Both the position numbers and the translations under genes were made by a program. Below are positions 18,538 to 28,100 of a DNA stretch of 63,815 nucleotides, in pieces (position 1 is the first letter of the stretch; each line of letters opens with the position of its first letter). Source of the stretch: Euryarchaeota archaeon UBA259 (lineage in GTDB: Archaea > Thermoplasmatota > Poseidoniia > Poseidoniales > Poseidoniaceae); contig DAXG01000027.1 in assembly GCA_002506275.1 (NCBI GenBank), forward strand, positions 1 to 63,815. The letters run 5' to 3'. Below the pieces are notes generated by a model. The model made no database searches. It saw only the letters and a program-made list of their open reading frames with translations, and was not told the DNA's origin.

Positions 18538-18615
18538 ATGATTGCTTCATCAGTTTCGTCGATCCTTAGCATCATCCTTGATGCGCTCCAAAATGTCCTT
18601 CGGCGCGAGGGCTGA
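18538..18615 (+). CDS. Possible 25-residue peptide antisense to the end of dnaJ
   Basis: GAGGAGGAA directly before the ATG at 18538 is one of the strongest Shine-Dalgarno sequences in the window, although its spacing is short. The 25-codon frame, starting MIASSVSSILSIILDALQ, would form an amphipathic or hydrophobic helix with a basic end, and stops with TGA at 18613-18615. It overlaps the last codons of dnaJ on the opposite strand. It may be chance. There is no homology or expression evidence. Confidence 0.2.
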   Translation: MIASSVSSILSIILDALQNVLRREG

Positions 18616-19674
18616 CTTCAAATCCTGCAGAGCTTTTTTCGACTTCTTGTCGACTTTCTTAGGCATATGTAATTTCAGAAGAACAACAACATCGCCACGC
18701 CCACTGCCTCTGCTATGAGGTAAACCTCGTTTTCGAATTTCAAGGGTGTCTCCAGAATTCGAATACGCTGGCACCTTAATGTTCAGTTCTTTCCCGTCAA
18801 CGTGTTGAATGGTAACGGTCGTTCCGAGCACCAAGTCAGCATAACCGAGAGGTAACGACATGATGAGATCTGCACTGGAGCGTTCAAACCATGGGTGAGG
18901 TTCAATGTCGATTTCAATAAACAAATCACCATTCTCACCTTTACCTTGTGGTGCTGGTTCCCCTTTACCTCGCATGCGCAAGCGAGTTCCCGCCTCAGCC
19001 CCTGCTGGGACATTAAATCGAAGCGTCGTGGATTTGATATCCTTGCCGTTACCACGGCAATGTGAACATGACTCAACGGCTGTACTACCGGAACCGCCAC
19101 ACGTCGGACATTCTCGAACGACATCTTGAACGAAGGGTCCGACTTGTTGGCGCATGCGAACTCGACCTTGACCACTGCAATCTCCACATTCCGATGTTTC
19201 ACCGTCTTTGGCTCCTGTCCCGTCACAATGTGTACAGGCGACCGGAAGTTCAACTTCAACTTCCTCAGTGCTGCCCGCATAGATCTTGAACATGTCAACA
19301 GTGTGAATCATCCGAATGTCTGACCCTCTACGGCGTGAACGGCGAGACCCACCGCCACCACCAAATATGTTGGAAAAGAAGTCGCCGCCGAGAATGTCTT
19401 CAAGGTTAATGTTGAAACCACCGCCGCCGAAGCCTCCAAACGGAGAGCCACCAGGCCCATTATGCCCAAATCGATCGTACTGTGAGCGTTTTTCATCATC
19501 GGATAAAACGGCATATGCTTCTTGGATTTCTTTGAACATATCCTCAGCATTTTCTTCCTCACTCCGATCTGGATGGTACTTACGGGCAAGACTACGGAAG
19601 GCGTTCTTGAGTTCTGCAGAAGTCGCCTGTTTCTCCACACCAAGAACTTCGTAATAGTCACGTTTCTCAGACAT
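18550..19674 (-). CDS. dnaJ: Chaperone protein DnaJ
   Basis: This 374-residue type I J-protein opens MSEKRDYYEVLGVEKQAT, with the J domain to about residue 70 and HPD in KYHPDRSEEE. A Gly/Phe-rich linker (about 80-120) follows. Four zinc-binding repeats are CTHCDGTG, CGDCSGQG, CPTCGGSG and CSHCRGNG (about 155-225). The C-terminal beta domains bind substrate. It stimulates DnaK ATPase and delivers unfolded proteins. DnaK and GrpE are not in the window. The ATG at 19674 is preceded by GGTGAGCAT. The family in archaea is thought to be acquired from bacteria. Confidence 0.96.
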   Translation of the reverse strand: MSEKRDYYEVLGVEKQATSAELKNAFRSLARKYHPDRSEEENAEDMFKEIQEAYAVLSDDEKRSQYDRFGHNGPGGSPFGGFGGGGFNINLEDILGGDFFSNIFGGGGGSRRSRRRGSDIRMIHTVDMFKIYAGSTEEVEVELPVACTHCDGTGAKDGETSECGDCSGQGRVRMRQQVGPFVQDVVRECPTCGGSGSTAVESCSHCRGNGKDIKSTTLRFNVPAGAEAGTRLRMRGKGEPAPQGKGENGDLFIEIDIEPHPWFERSSADLIMSLPLGYADLVLGTTVTIQHVDGKELNIKVPAYSNSGDTLEIRKRGLPHSRGSGRGDVVVLLKLHMPKKVDKKSKKALQDLKSALAPKDILERIKDDAKDRRN

Positions 19675-19740
19675 ATGCTCACCGAACAAGCCTAGGGGTA
19701 GTGAAGTCCTCTTTCAACATCACGCACAAAATCCATCGCC

Positions 19741-20724
19741 TCAAGCATCAAGACCGCAATGAAGACAGAACGGTTCGCCGACAGGTATCGACGAACTGCA
19801 GCCTTTGCAGAGGTTACCTGCTGGCGGTGGTGCAGGAACACTGGTCTGTGGTGCAGTAGCGAACTGTGCGGTATTCATCATGGCCATTTCCTCGATGCTG
19901 CCTTGATTGGATACCGGTGGTGGTGAATCCCAAGCGTAAGTTGTATCCATCTGCATTGCAGATGCTTGAACATCAGGGAGACTGGCCCCTGTTTCGGACA
20001 TGACCGAATCGATTCCCCCATCGTCACTCACCGAGGTCATTTTCAGTTCAGAATCATCTTGGTTTGAATTCGTGCGCATTGGAGCAACTGGTCGCTGAGC
20101 AATCACAGGTGCGGCAGTGGATGCTGCCCTAAGCGTTGCTTGGCGTCGTTCCTCACGTCGTGTATCTGCATCGCCCCGACCGAAAATCGCCCCAATAAAA
20201 TCGAGCAATGAATCCATCGGTGATGCCTTACGCTTGGCTCCAATGGTTGAGTGTACTTGTTCTTCACCGAACATTTCGTCTCCCGAAACTCTACGATTTG
20301 CCCGTCGTACTTGCGCAGACTCCAGGAGTAAGTCCACTTCGACTTTCTCATCTTCATGCAGTTCAAGTTCAGGTGATTCCATGTCAATGTTGGCAACTTG
20401 GCTTTGCAGGGCCAATTTTCCTTCAGGGCTGAGGTTACCATCAAGTTGGACATTGGTTTGCCAAACTCCTGCTTCTTCAGCTTGGTATACTTTCTTCATG
20501 GACTTCATGGAACGCGAACGATGGTATTCGAAATCACGTACCGTCCGAGTTTTACGAAAAAGAACGATACCAAGAACAACGGCAATTCCATACCATACAT
20601 ACATAATCAGTGGTTCAAGGTCAAAAATTTGACGAAGAGGTGTGACCGTCAAATGCACAGCACCCATCAACAGAAATGGCAATATCGCAATACCACGGGC
20701 CGTTGCTGAACGCTCCTTCACCAT
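19741..20724 (-). CDS. Two-helix membrane protein with C-terminal zinc ribbon
   Basis: The 327-residue protein starts MVKERSATARGIAILPFLLM. It has two transmembrane helices (about 8-28 and 38-57) forming a membrane hairpin. A long charged and then Ser/Thr/Pro-rich cytoplasmic region follows. A small zinc ribbon (CKGC and CLHC) closes the protein. The frame is open further upstream but would overlap the glycosyltransferase gene; the ATG at 20724 leaves 61 bases between them. It is probably co-transcribed with the glycosyltransferase upstream. Zinc-ribbon tails also occur on the 9.9-12.0 kb surface protein. Function unknown. Confidence 0.65.
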   Translation of the reverse strand: MVKERSATARGIAILPFLLMGAVHLTVTPLRQIFDLEPLIMYVWYGIAVVLGIVLFRKTRTVRDFEYHRSRSMKSMKKVYQAEEAGVWQTNVQLDGNLSPEGKLALQSQVANIDMESPELELHEDEKVEVDLLLESAQVRRANRRVSGDEMFGEEQVHSTIGAKRKASPMDSLLDFIGAIFGRGDADTRREERRQATLRAASTAAPVIAQRPVAPMRTNSNQDDSELKMTSVSDDGGIDSVMSETGASLPDVQASAMQMDTTYAWDSPPPVSNQGSIEEMAMMNTAQFATAPQTSVPAPPPAGNLCKGCSSSIPVGEPFCLHCGLDA

Positions 20725-20785
20725 GGTCAACACCTTGCGCTTTCCTACTACACTCAAGAAAGTTGGCATACATTGCTTGAACACA

Positions 20786-21817
20786 TTATCGGTCTTGCGA
20801 AGCACGGCCCTTTCGAAACAATCCATCGACAAGACCCACCGAAAAACTCGAGTGAAGTAAAACCAAACAGAACGGGACACCAAAAATCAACGAAATTCGT
20901 CTTGCCTTTCGTGCACTTCGTAGACCTTCAAGAAGAAGAACTGTCCCATAACATGCGGGTAAGATTCCCGTAAATGATGAACCTGCTCCTAAGAGGGACA
21001 GGGTAACGATAGCGCCAATCCATGGTAAAAATTCTCGAACGCTTGTCCGTTTCGGGTGCTTACGTAAAATTTTAGCACGCCAGAATCCGTAACGATGACC
21101 CATCTTCCACCATTTGCCCAGGGTGGAACGCTTGACCATACGCACATGGGTTGCAGGGGTTCGGGCCAATGTGAAACCAGCGTTGAGTAACCGCATTGAA
21201 AGATCGCTGTCTTGACTCGTGATGAAGTTTGTATCCCAGCCATTCACCGACTCAAGAGCCTGGCGTGAATGCATAGCAAACGCTGGAACCTGTGTGAGCC
21301 CTCTGGATTTGAATCCATCGAATTGGCCATTACCACTGCCGAAAGGAGATGTGAGGCATCCTTCAATCCAAGATTCGACCGCACCGTGGCGACCTAAACT
21401 TGGCAACACTTTCACGCCAACCCCACCTAACGGTTTCGAATGCTCCTCTTCAAGCAAGTTCCACTCGCTTAACCGGACTTCAAGATGGTCCTGGTCGACG
21501 GTCGAATGACCAATCATCTCGACCGTAAATTGTACGGATGATGGCAGAATCTTAAGCGCCAAGTTACGGGCTTGAGCAACGTACTTGCCCGTATTGGAAT
21601 GCAATTCAATCCGAGGTCCTTTCGATTGAACGCTCAAAGCAATCATACGTTCGACTTTTTCACGTGTTGAATCCGTCGAACCTCCATCAAGAACCAAAAT
21701 CATATGTTGCTCGGCTGGTAGGCTCTGTTGGATAAGTGATTGAAGACATGCTTCGATGTAGTTCTCTTCGTTGAGCACGGGCAGGACGGTTGCAATCACC
21801 GGCCCTGAACCACTCAT
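20786..21817 (-). CDS. Family 2 glycosyltransferase with C-terminal membrane segments
   Basis: This 343-residue protein has a GT-A fold start (VIATVLPVLNEENYIEACLQ). LVLDGGSTDSTREKVERM carries the nucleotide-sugar motif, and SQDSDLSMRLLNAGF is the acceptor-side acidic motif. Hydrophobic segments in the last ~90 residues attach it to the membrane. It probably transfers a sugar from a nucleotide donor to a lipid carrier or glycan, plausibly in N-glycan or surface polysaccharide assembly. Its substrate cannot be told. The ATG at 21817 is preferred over a GTG at 21823. It is divergent from the 21.8 kb gene. Confidence 0.85.
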   Translation of the reverse strand: MSGSGPVIATVLPVLNEENYIEACLQSLIQQSLPAEQHMILVLDGGSTDSTREKVERMIALSVQSKGPRIELHSNTGKYVAQARNLALKILPSSVQFTVEMIGHSTVDQDHLEVRLSEWNLLEEEHSKPLGGVGVKVLPSLGRHGAVESWIEGCLTSPFGSGNGQFDGFKSRGLTQVPAFAMHSRQALESVNGWDTNFITSQDSDLSMRLLNAGFTLARTPATHVRMVKRSTLGKWWKMGHRYGFWRAKILRKHPKRTSVREFLPWIGAIVTLSLLGAGSSFTGILPACYGTVLLLEGLRSARKARRISLIFGVPFCLVLLHSSFSVGLVDGLFRKGRASQDR

Positions 21818-22422
21818 ATCCACCCGTATGTACGCTCACCTTTCACCTGTTCGCCGAAATAGCGATTGAAAGGCATGTTCATGTGGAGGGGGTTCTTGGA
21901 CGGTTCATGCAAGAACCAATGCTGCGCCTCAATGGCGTCAATGAAAACTTGCAGATTCGTATCGAGACAGCATTACGAGGAGCAGATGTACCGCAAAAAG
22001 TGGAACTTGCCGTGCTGACCATATTCCCCGAGTTCCCCGTACCAACGCACCACGAAAATCCGCAACTCGGTCAGGCAATCGACACAGTTTGGACTGGGCA
22101 GAATGTATCGCTTGCGACGTTTCTCAAACTACTGCATGAACAGCGCATTCTCGATACGGCTTTGGACGCAATGACGGCTTCTTTTGAAGGTTCGAAAACA
22201 GAGTTTTCATTACTCCGACAGGCTGCAATTGTTGGAAAAGTCGCCTTCCCCTTGCCCGGTGAACGTCCACTCGGAGGTCTAATCCATGTCGTTCTTGAAG
22301 GCCAAAACTTAGGTGATTGGCTTGAAGCAGCCACATGGCATAAGGGTCGTGATACCGTTCCGCGCAGTATCCAAGATGACAATACAATGGGTGCCGACGG
22401 TGAAGCTGTCACTTGGATTTAG
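21790..22422 (+). CDS. Unknown protein of about 170-210 residues
   Basis: I do not recognise this protein. The frame is a good coding one, with segments such as LQIRIETALRGADVPQKVEL, VELAVLTIFPEFPVPT and GKVAFPLPGERPLGG, and looks soluble and alpha/beta. The start is unclear: TTG at 21790 overlaps the divergent glycosyltransferase gene, a GTG lies near 21880, and the first ATG is at 21907. The C-terminus overlaps the convergent pyroglutamyl-peptidase/Nudix gene by 14 bases. No signal peptide is evident. Confidence 0.55.
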   Translation: MQSPALNHSYPPVCTLTFHLFAEIAIERHVHVEGVLGRFMQEPMLRLNGVNENLQIRIETALRGADVPQKVELAVLTIFPEFPVPTHHENPQLGQAIDTVWTGQNVSLATFLKLLHEQRILDTALDAMTASFEGSKTEFSLLRQAAIVGKVAFPLPGERPLGGLIHVVLEGQNLGDWLEAATWHKGRDTVPRSIQDDNTMGADGEAVTWI

Positions 22423-23446
22423 AGAGATAACCGGTCTCCCTCATCCAATCAACGATGTGCTCATCGCTTCCTAACCAATCGAGTGGCGAATCATCATCGA
22501 TAGCCCTCCAAGCCAAAGCATCATGAGCAGTCCAAGAGCTTGAATCCATGAGGTCAAGTCCTTCATCACTTAACTCGACAGGTAGTATGTTCAAGGCAAT
22601 ATCAAACATCTCTAATTCATGGTGCCAAACCCCAACGGAAGGCTTTGCAGTGACATCCCACCCAAGTTCCTCCTTGAACTCCCTCACAACAGCCTGTTGC
22701 ATTGTTTCCTCGATCTCGACTTTCCCTCCTGGGAACTCCCATTTGCCAGGATGTGTTTCGTGCGGTGCACGGCGAGCAACAAGATAACTGCGGTTGCGAG
22801 TCACCAATCCTCCAACAACCGATACAACAGGTCTGAAAAGCATGCGTTGAATAACTTCTTGAATGAGCGTTGAGGCTTGTTCCAACGAACATTCTTCATA
22901 GTCAGGAAGGTGAATGAAAAGGCAAGGCTTTGAGTCGACACCAGGCATTGAAAGAGTGTAGAGGGTTCGGTATAGAGTTTCATTACAGATGAACGTGCCT
23001 GCATCCGTCGACAGTTCCCAGACTGACTCCAGTCTGTTTTTTACCCAAGTTTTAACCGGGACTGAAACGAATAAATCACCCTGTGCAGATAGGGGCTGTT
23101 CGAAAACTTGGCGTCCGGAGTTGTCCGGAATTCGCATCGAGAGTGTATTTTGAGCACGGGTTTCAATTCGTGGCACTGTGCATGACTCACACAGACCTAA
23201 ATGGACAATAAGGTCCCACTCATGGCCCGCTAAAAGGAGATTCGATACTGCGGTGGAACCCTTTTCATCAACCGATAGGACCATTGAATCAACTGTGACT
23301 TGGATGGGTTCCAATTCTCTCGCTCTTCGCATTGACCACGGGTCTGGGCAATTGAACGCCTTGGGAAGTGAAGAAAGAACATCCATGGAAATGTTCCGTT
23401 GATTGTTACCGAACGGCTCAAATCCGGTCACCAGTACCTGAGCCAT
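22409..23446 (-). CDS. Pyroglutamyl-peptidase I fused to a Nudix hydrolase
   Basis: The 345-residue protein joins two enzymes. Residues 1-205 are a C15 pyroglutamyl peptidase: the start VLVTGFEPFG is diagnostic. Glu95 (in RIETRAQN), Cys154 (in GTFICNET) and His179 (in LFIHLPD) fit the catalytic triad for removing N-terminal pyroglutamate. Residues 207-345 are a MutT-like Nudix domain with a complete box (GKVEIEETMQQAVVREFKEE, then LGW), likely acting on oxidised or other nucleotides. Each domain is of normal length and all key residues are present, so the fusion looks functional. The gene is divergent from the 23.5 kb membrane protein. Confidence 0.88.
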   Translation of the reverse strand: MAQVLVTGFEPFGNNQRNISMDVLSSLPKAFNCPDPWSMRRARELEPIQVTVDSMVLSVDEKGSTAVSNLLLAGHEWDLIVHLGLCESCTVPRIETRAQNTLSMRIPDNSGRQVFEQPLSAQGDLFVSVPVKTWVKNRLESVWELSTDAGTFICNETLYRTLYTLSMPGVDSKPCLFIHLPDYEECSLEQASTLIQEVIQRMLFRPVVSVVGGLVTRNRSYLVARRAPHETHPGKWEFPGGKVEIEETMQQAVVREFKEELGWDVTAKPSVGVWHHELEMFDIALNILPVELSDEGLDLMDSSSWTAHDALAWRAIDDDSPLDWLGSDEHIVDWMRETGYLSKSK

Positions 23447-23539
23447 GACGCTTCGTTAGCGTGAGGGTTTTTCATACTCTTGCATCGCATCTTGCGTCAT
23501 CTTGACAAACAAGTAGTGACACGTCAGTTCGTGGGGAGC

Positions 23540-23878
23540 ATGGAATCGGCGGATGAACCACCAATGGACCTCCAAGAGGAGGAAGACGGATTTTCCAATT
23601 TGAGACCTGTTCGACTTCTCCGTGAAATTTGGAAAGAATTCACTTTTGGCGTTGGCGCGTGGGGTACTTTACGTCCACTGTTAACCGCACTCCTTGCAGC
23701 AGTCCCCTTCTTATTCCTCGGCCAGCATGCGAACCGACAACATAGGAAAGCGATGGACTGGTCACTCTTACAAATACCTCTTGCCTTGACCATTGTGCTG
23801 TGGATTGGCCTGTGGCTCTATTCCATCTTTGATGCATGGAGAGCAGCCACCCAATTGAGCGCAGAACGTAACGACTAA
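23540..23878 (+). CDS. Small two-helix membrane protein
   Basis: The ~112-residue protein has an acidic N-terminus (MESADEPPMDLQEEEDG), then two hydrophobic helices (LLTALLAAVPFLFLG and PLALTIVLWIGLWLYSIFD). I do not recognise it. The start may instead be GTG at 23516 or TTG at 23480; the ATG at 23540 has GGGGAG only two bases before it. Its last 4 bases overlap the convergent lipoprotein gene. Function unknown. Confidence 0.55.
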   Translation: MESADEPPMDLQEEEDGFSNLRPVRLLREIWKEFTFGVGAWGTLRPLLTALLAAVPFLFLGQHANRQHRKAMDWSLLQIPLALTIVLWIGLWLYSIFDAWRAATQLSAERND

Positions 23879-24666
23879 GGCCGCCATAACTGGTCAGTGC
23901 ACGAGATACTGCCATCAGCAAGACCGGACAAGTCATTGAGGTCGTCGCTGTCAAACTCCGTCGGTAAATCATTGTCAAAGAAGTTCGCAATACTCGTGGA
24001 CTCGATGGCCCAGTACATAACCGAATCTTCGTTGTTGGAATGTCCTGGATGTGAACTGTCTTCGTGATCGACTGGTGAAGTGTATACTGTGTTTACCAAT
24101 CCCAAAAGATGGCCAACTTCGTGAACCAAAACACTGTTCTCTATTTTCTCTGCAGAAGGACGGCGGAAAATATTTTCAGCCTCATCGATGGAGTCTTTGA
24201 AAATCGCCACAGTGGATGCGTCGACTGCGACGCCAAGAACGCTGGTGTCATCGTATGTTCCCGCTGGGAACAGAATCTGCCAAGTGAGTGTTGAACCCGA
24301 TTGAGGAGAGGAACTTTTTGCCTCATCCCCTAATTCGCGCACATCGTTTGCAGACCAGGTGTCTTCGATTGAAAAATCAGTTTCTGTGAACACAAAACTA
24401 ATTCCCATCGGCTTCGCACACACGGACTCAAGACGTTGTTTGAGCATATCTGTCGAAGTTGATTCGGGTAAGTAGCCCGGTTCATAATCAATTTCGATAA
24501 CCATGGAAGTGTATTTGGAATCATCTAAACAGGCAAGGGTTAGGCTTCCTGGAATTCCTCGGTTACCCGATACATCAAGGATACCGTCACCGCTTAAGCA
24601 ACCGGATAGAGCAGGCATGAGAAGCAGCACAAGAATGCCAATACCGATGCGATGAAGTCTGCCCAT
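23875..24666 (-). CDS. Metzincin-like zinc protease, predicted lipoprotein
   Basis: This 263-residue protein has a lipoprotein signal peptide (VLLLMPALSGC, with the lipobox cysteine near residue 23). In the last third HEVGHLLGLVN is a zinc-protease motif, with DHED shortly after as a possible third ligand and SVMYW as a possible Met-turn. It would lie outside the cell, held by lipid. The propeptide and substrate are unknown. It is the last gene of a minus-strand run with the 150-residue protein and the giant exoprotein upstream, which suggests a role in processing or remodelling surface proteins (inference). Confidence 0.8.
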   Translation of the reverse strand: MGRLHRIGIGILVLLLMPALSGCLSGDGILDVSGNRGIPGSLTLACLDDSKYTSMVIEIDYEPGYLPESTSTDMLKQRLESVCAKPMGISFVFTETDFSIEDTWSANDVRELGDEAKSSSPQSGSTLTWQILFPAGTYDDTSVLGVAVDASTVAIFKDSIDEAENIFRRPSAEKIENSVLVHEVGHLLGLVNTVYTSPVDHEDSSHPGHSNNEDSVMYWAIESTSIANFFDNDLPTEFDSDDLNDLSGLADGSISCTDQLWRP

Positions 24667-24702
24667 GGTGTGCGCTGGTGCTGGTTATTTTCAAACCATT
24701 GC

Positions 24703-25155
24703 TTACCATTCCTCTGGAATTTCAAGCGGTGAAAACAATTGCCCTGGACTTTTGGCATTGGAAAGTTGCGTACGTGAAAGAGCCTCCCATGGTCGTAAAG
24801 CGAGCAATCCTTCCGCTAATGATGCATCGATTTCCACCAGCGTAACACGAACCAACGTTGCTAAGATATCCATTCGATCTTCATCGATAATCTTGAAAAT
24901 TTTCTCCAAATCAAACTGAAATCCAGATTGGTCATCCTCACCGGTCTGAATGGGCCACGGATGAGTGACGGTTTCAGGGAACTCTTGCTGAGTTGCCGTT
25001 ATGTGTTCATCGAGCGAACGCGACAGCCCCGCAATATGCTTGCTGAGAACAAGACTGACTTCGATGAGGGGCATATTGAGCTGATTGATTAAATTGACCA
25101 TGCGTTCCTGCAAGGTCACCATTCCAGCGACGGCTGAATTGTTTCCATCGGACAT
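24703..25155 (-). CDS. Helical unknown protein
   Basis: The 150-residue protein is mostly helical (LQERMVNLINQLNMPLIEVS, LEKIFKIIDEDRMDILATLV), with no signal or membrane segment. I do not recognise it. The start lies 9 bases after the stop of the 1797-residue exoprotein gene, so they are very probably co-transcribed. It may work at the cytoplasmic tail of that protein or in its export; this is inference from position only. Confidence 0.6.
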   Translation of the reverse strand: MSDGNNSAVAGMVTLQERMVNLINQLNMPLIEVSLVLSKHIAGLSRSLDEHITATQQEFPETVTHPWPIQTGEDDQSGFQFDLEKIFKIIDEDRMDILATLVRVTLVEIDASLAEGLLALRPWEALSRTQLSNAKSPGQLFSPLEIPEEW

Positions 25156-25164
25156 GTCAGCAAC

Positions 25165-28100
25165 TCACTTCTTCATCGATTCGACGTATTGCCATCCGAA
25201 ATGATTCCATTGGTCCATTGTCCATCCTTCAGGAAGACCTGTTGGAGGTAGAGGTGGTGGAGCCTTTACAGCCGAGGCAACTGCCGGGGCAGGAGAAGTC
25301 GCTGGTTGAGGTAATGTCAAACCACTTGGTGGCGGAAGGTCTTGATCAATAGCCGGAAGCACCTTGGAATTTTGAAGGTCTTCGAGCACTTCTTCAGTTT
25401 GGTCTTCAACACCTGGATCGAGTTCTCCTTCACGAATACGTCGGTTCATCACCAAGAGCCACATAGCCATGCTGAGAGAAAGTAGAGCGACGATGTACAG
25501 TACAATACTGAATGTCCCTTCTTGTGCTTGCTGAGCCAGCGCTTTGCCATCGCGAATGGTTTGTTCTTTGATGAAAAGAGGTTCCAGAGAAGTGCGGTCC
25601 ATTTCCACCTCGTCCACCAATACCACAAGTCGGAACTCGATGCTGTCACCAACATCTGCATCGGCTATTGTCGGTAGAGATCCTGTCAACTCACCACCCG
25701 CTGTTGCTACAATGTCAACTCGAGCGATATTCTCCCAAAAGCCACCTTCAACAGCACGTTGGAGAACCAGAGCAACATCTCCCTTACCGCCAAGGTTTCG
25801 GACCTCGAAATCAAGGTTCACAGCTTGTTGTGCGATTGGACTTGGGTCGTCCCATGAGAAACTGCTCGTTGCAGCATTGAGGTCGATACTTGGGCCGAGC
25901 AAAGCCAAAGACCATGACGCAATTGGCTCGTCAATCGAATTGCCGGTCGTATCGAACGGATTCCCTGCGGAATCAGAACCTGAAACCCAGATATCAACCA
26001 TATAGGATGGCAAAAGGGTTGTTGCCCCTGCATCGGTCAAATCAAGATTACCAGTCCAAAAGAATTGTTCACCAAACGGAGTTGTGTCCGGCAAAGGAAC
26101 ACTTCCCCGGGAGATTTCTGCTTCACCTGCACGTACACGATAGTGGACAACTGCAGGTTCATCGAGATCAAAACCGTAGTCATCCAATGTCTCAAGCATA
26201 ACCTGTAGGTCTCCACAAGCCCCAATGGAAAGTGGAGAACCAGAATTGACTTCATCTAAGGTGATGGCGGCAATGGTTGGACGTTCGCTATCAACAGCCA
26301 AACGAACACGCTGAGTCGTGGATGTTTCATCCATGGCAAAACCGGGTAAATCACCCAAACCAAGTTGTAAATCAAGATGTCCTGATGGAACAGATGGAAT
26401 CAACAAGTCGAGACTGAATTCCCCATCGACGCGAGTTGAGGTCGTCCAAGTGTTGTCGTAATCTCCAAAAACAACGTCAAAAGCACCCGGTGGTGCTGGT
26501 GTTTCGTCTTCTGAGAAAAGTACGCGACCGTTGACGCGAAGAGCTTGTCCAGCACCGATGAGGGTTTCATCAAAGTCTGAATTGTAATGGTTCGTTCCAT
26601 CGCGCAGTTCAACTGCTCGAATATGGCCTTCCATTGTATCAAACCTGAAGTCGTTATCAAGACTCCATGCATCGTTTCCAAGACCTTCGTTGGTTTCGAA
26701 ACAAGGAGTAACTTCGATGTCATTGCAAGGTAAGTCGGTCACCTTTATTTTTGGAATGATAAGACTGGCACCATCGGTATCAAATATTTCTGGGAACGTC
26801 CAAGTGAGTTGGAAACGTGCAAGTATTTTGATGAGGTTGTTGTCTGTTTCATCTAAACTCACGCTTGAATACAGATTCGATACTGCTATGTTTGCGGAGC
26901 CGGACTCCATAACTGCGACTGGTAGGCCATCATGTCCCTTAGTCAAGGAGATGAACAACGAACTTTCATCATCATCGTAATCTCCACCGAGCGCCAGTTG
27001 AATGTACTGAATATCTTCCCATCCATTTCGGTCAGAGAGTACGATTTGTGCCGTGTAAGGAATACCTGGGTGCAAAGGAGCCGAATCGTCGTGGCCGAGG
27101 ATGGTGGAATTGTCCAAATCAAGCTCTGGCTCAAATTCAACTCGGATACGATAGGTGCCCAAATCATTGTCCCAATCAGGTTCGGTTTCCCCAGGTACAT
27201 AGCCGCATGCGGTGTTGCTGTCTGGGCAAACGGGTCCACCGCCCATTGCGATAGCGTTGTCTTGAGCGTCTTTGCCTGTAATGAAATATGAAACCAGTTG
27301 GCCGTGTTGAAGCATTGAGTCATCGATGAGTCCATCAAAAATATTCAAACCTCCAGTTTGGGTTTCCGGTGAATTAAGCACCTTCATTTCATATTCGTTG
27401 GCATTCGGTAATCCGTCAAAATTGTAGTCGCTGCAACCAATTGCTTCACTTGCCTTGCACCCAATCCAATAGTTGAGTGTGAGTTGGCTCGGGGGATCGA
27501 CTGAGTCTTGAACCACGACACTAAGCGCTTGACCACCTGGTGCTGGCGGGCCTGCATGGCGTTCTGAACCGTCCGCTGGAGTTGAAGTTAGGACCAACGG
27601 TGAGTTACCGTCGAGTACCAAACGGATGGTATTGTATCCAGGATTAGTGAATGTTGAGCCGTTCTTCAATTCAATGGCCTCGACGTAGAATACCATTCCA
27701 CCCGGTGCCGATTCCATCGGTGAGGTAATGGTGATATTGAAAGCGCCAAACGCAGGATTTTGTTCACGTGTAAGTTCGATTGGCTCGCCAATCGGATCCC
27801 CGTCATACGTTACATTTTGACCCAAGATTCGGAGTGCAAATTGACCACCCAACGGCGTGAGTTGTGAATCTTGGAAATGTATAACGCCAGTAAACGACAT
27901 CAGGTAGCCTCCACGGACCCAGTCTTGAGAATAGAGTTCACGGCCTGTTTCTTCATAGACTCGAAGTCCGTCAATTTGAATATCGTTTTCGACAACCATG
28001 TCCAAGGATTCAGTTTGCCATGAAACGACGGCTTGTCCCAAGTCATCTTGAACCGATATGAGTGCTTGTAATTTGCTTTCATCGTCCCATGACCAGTTGA

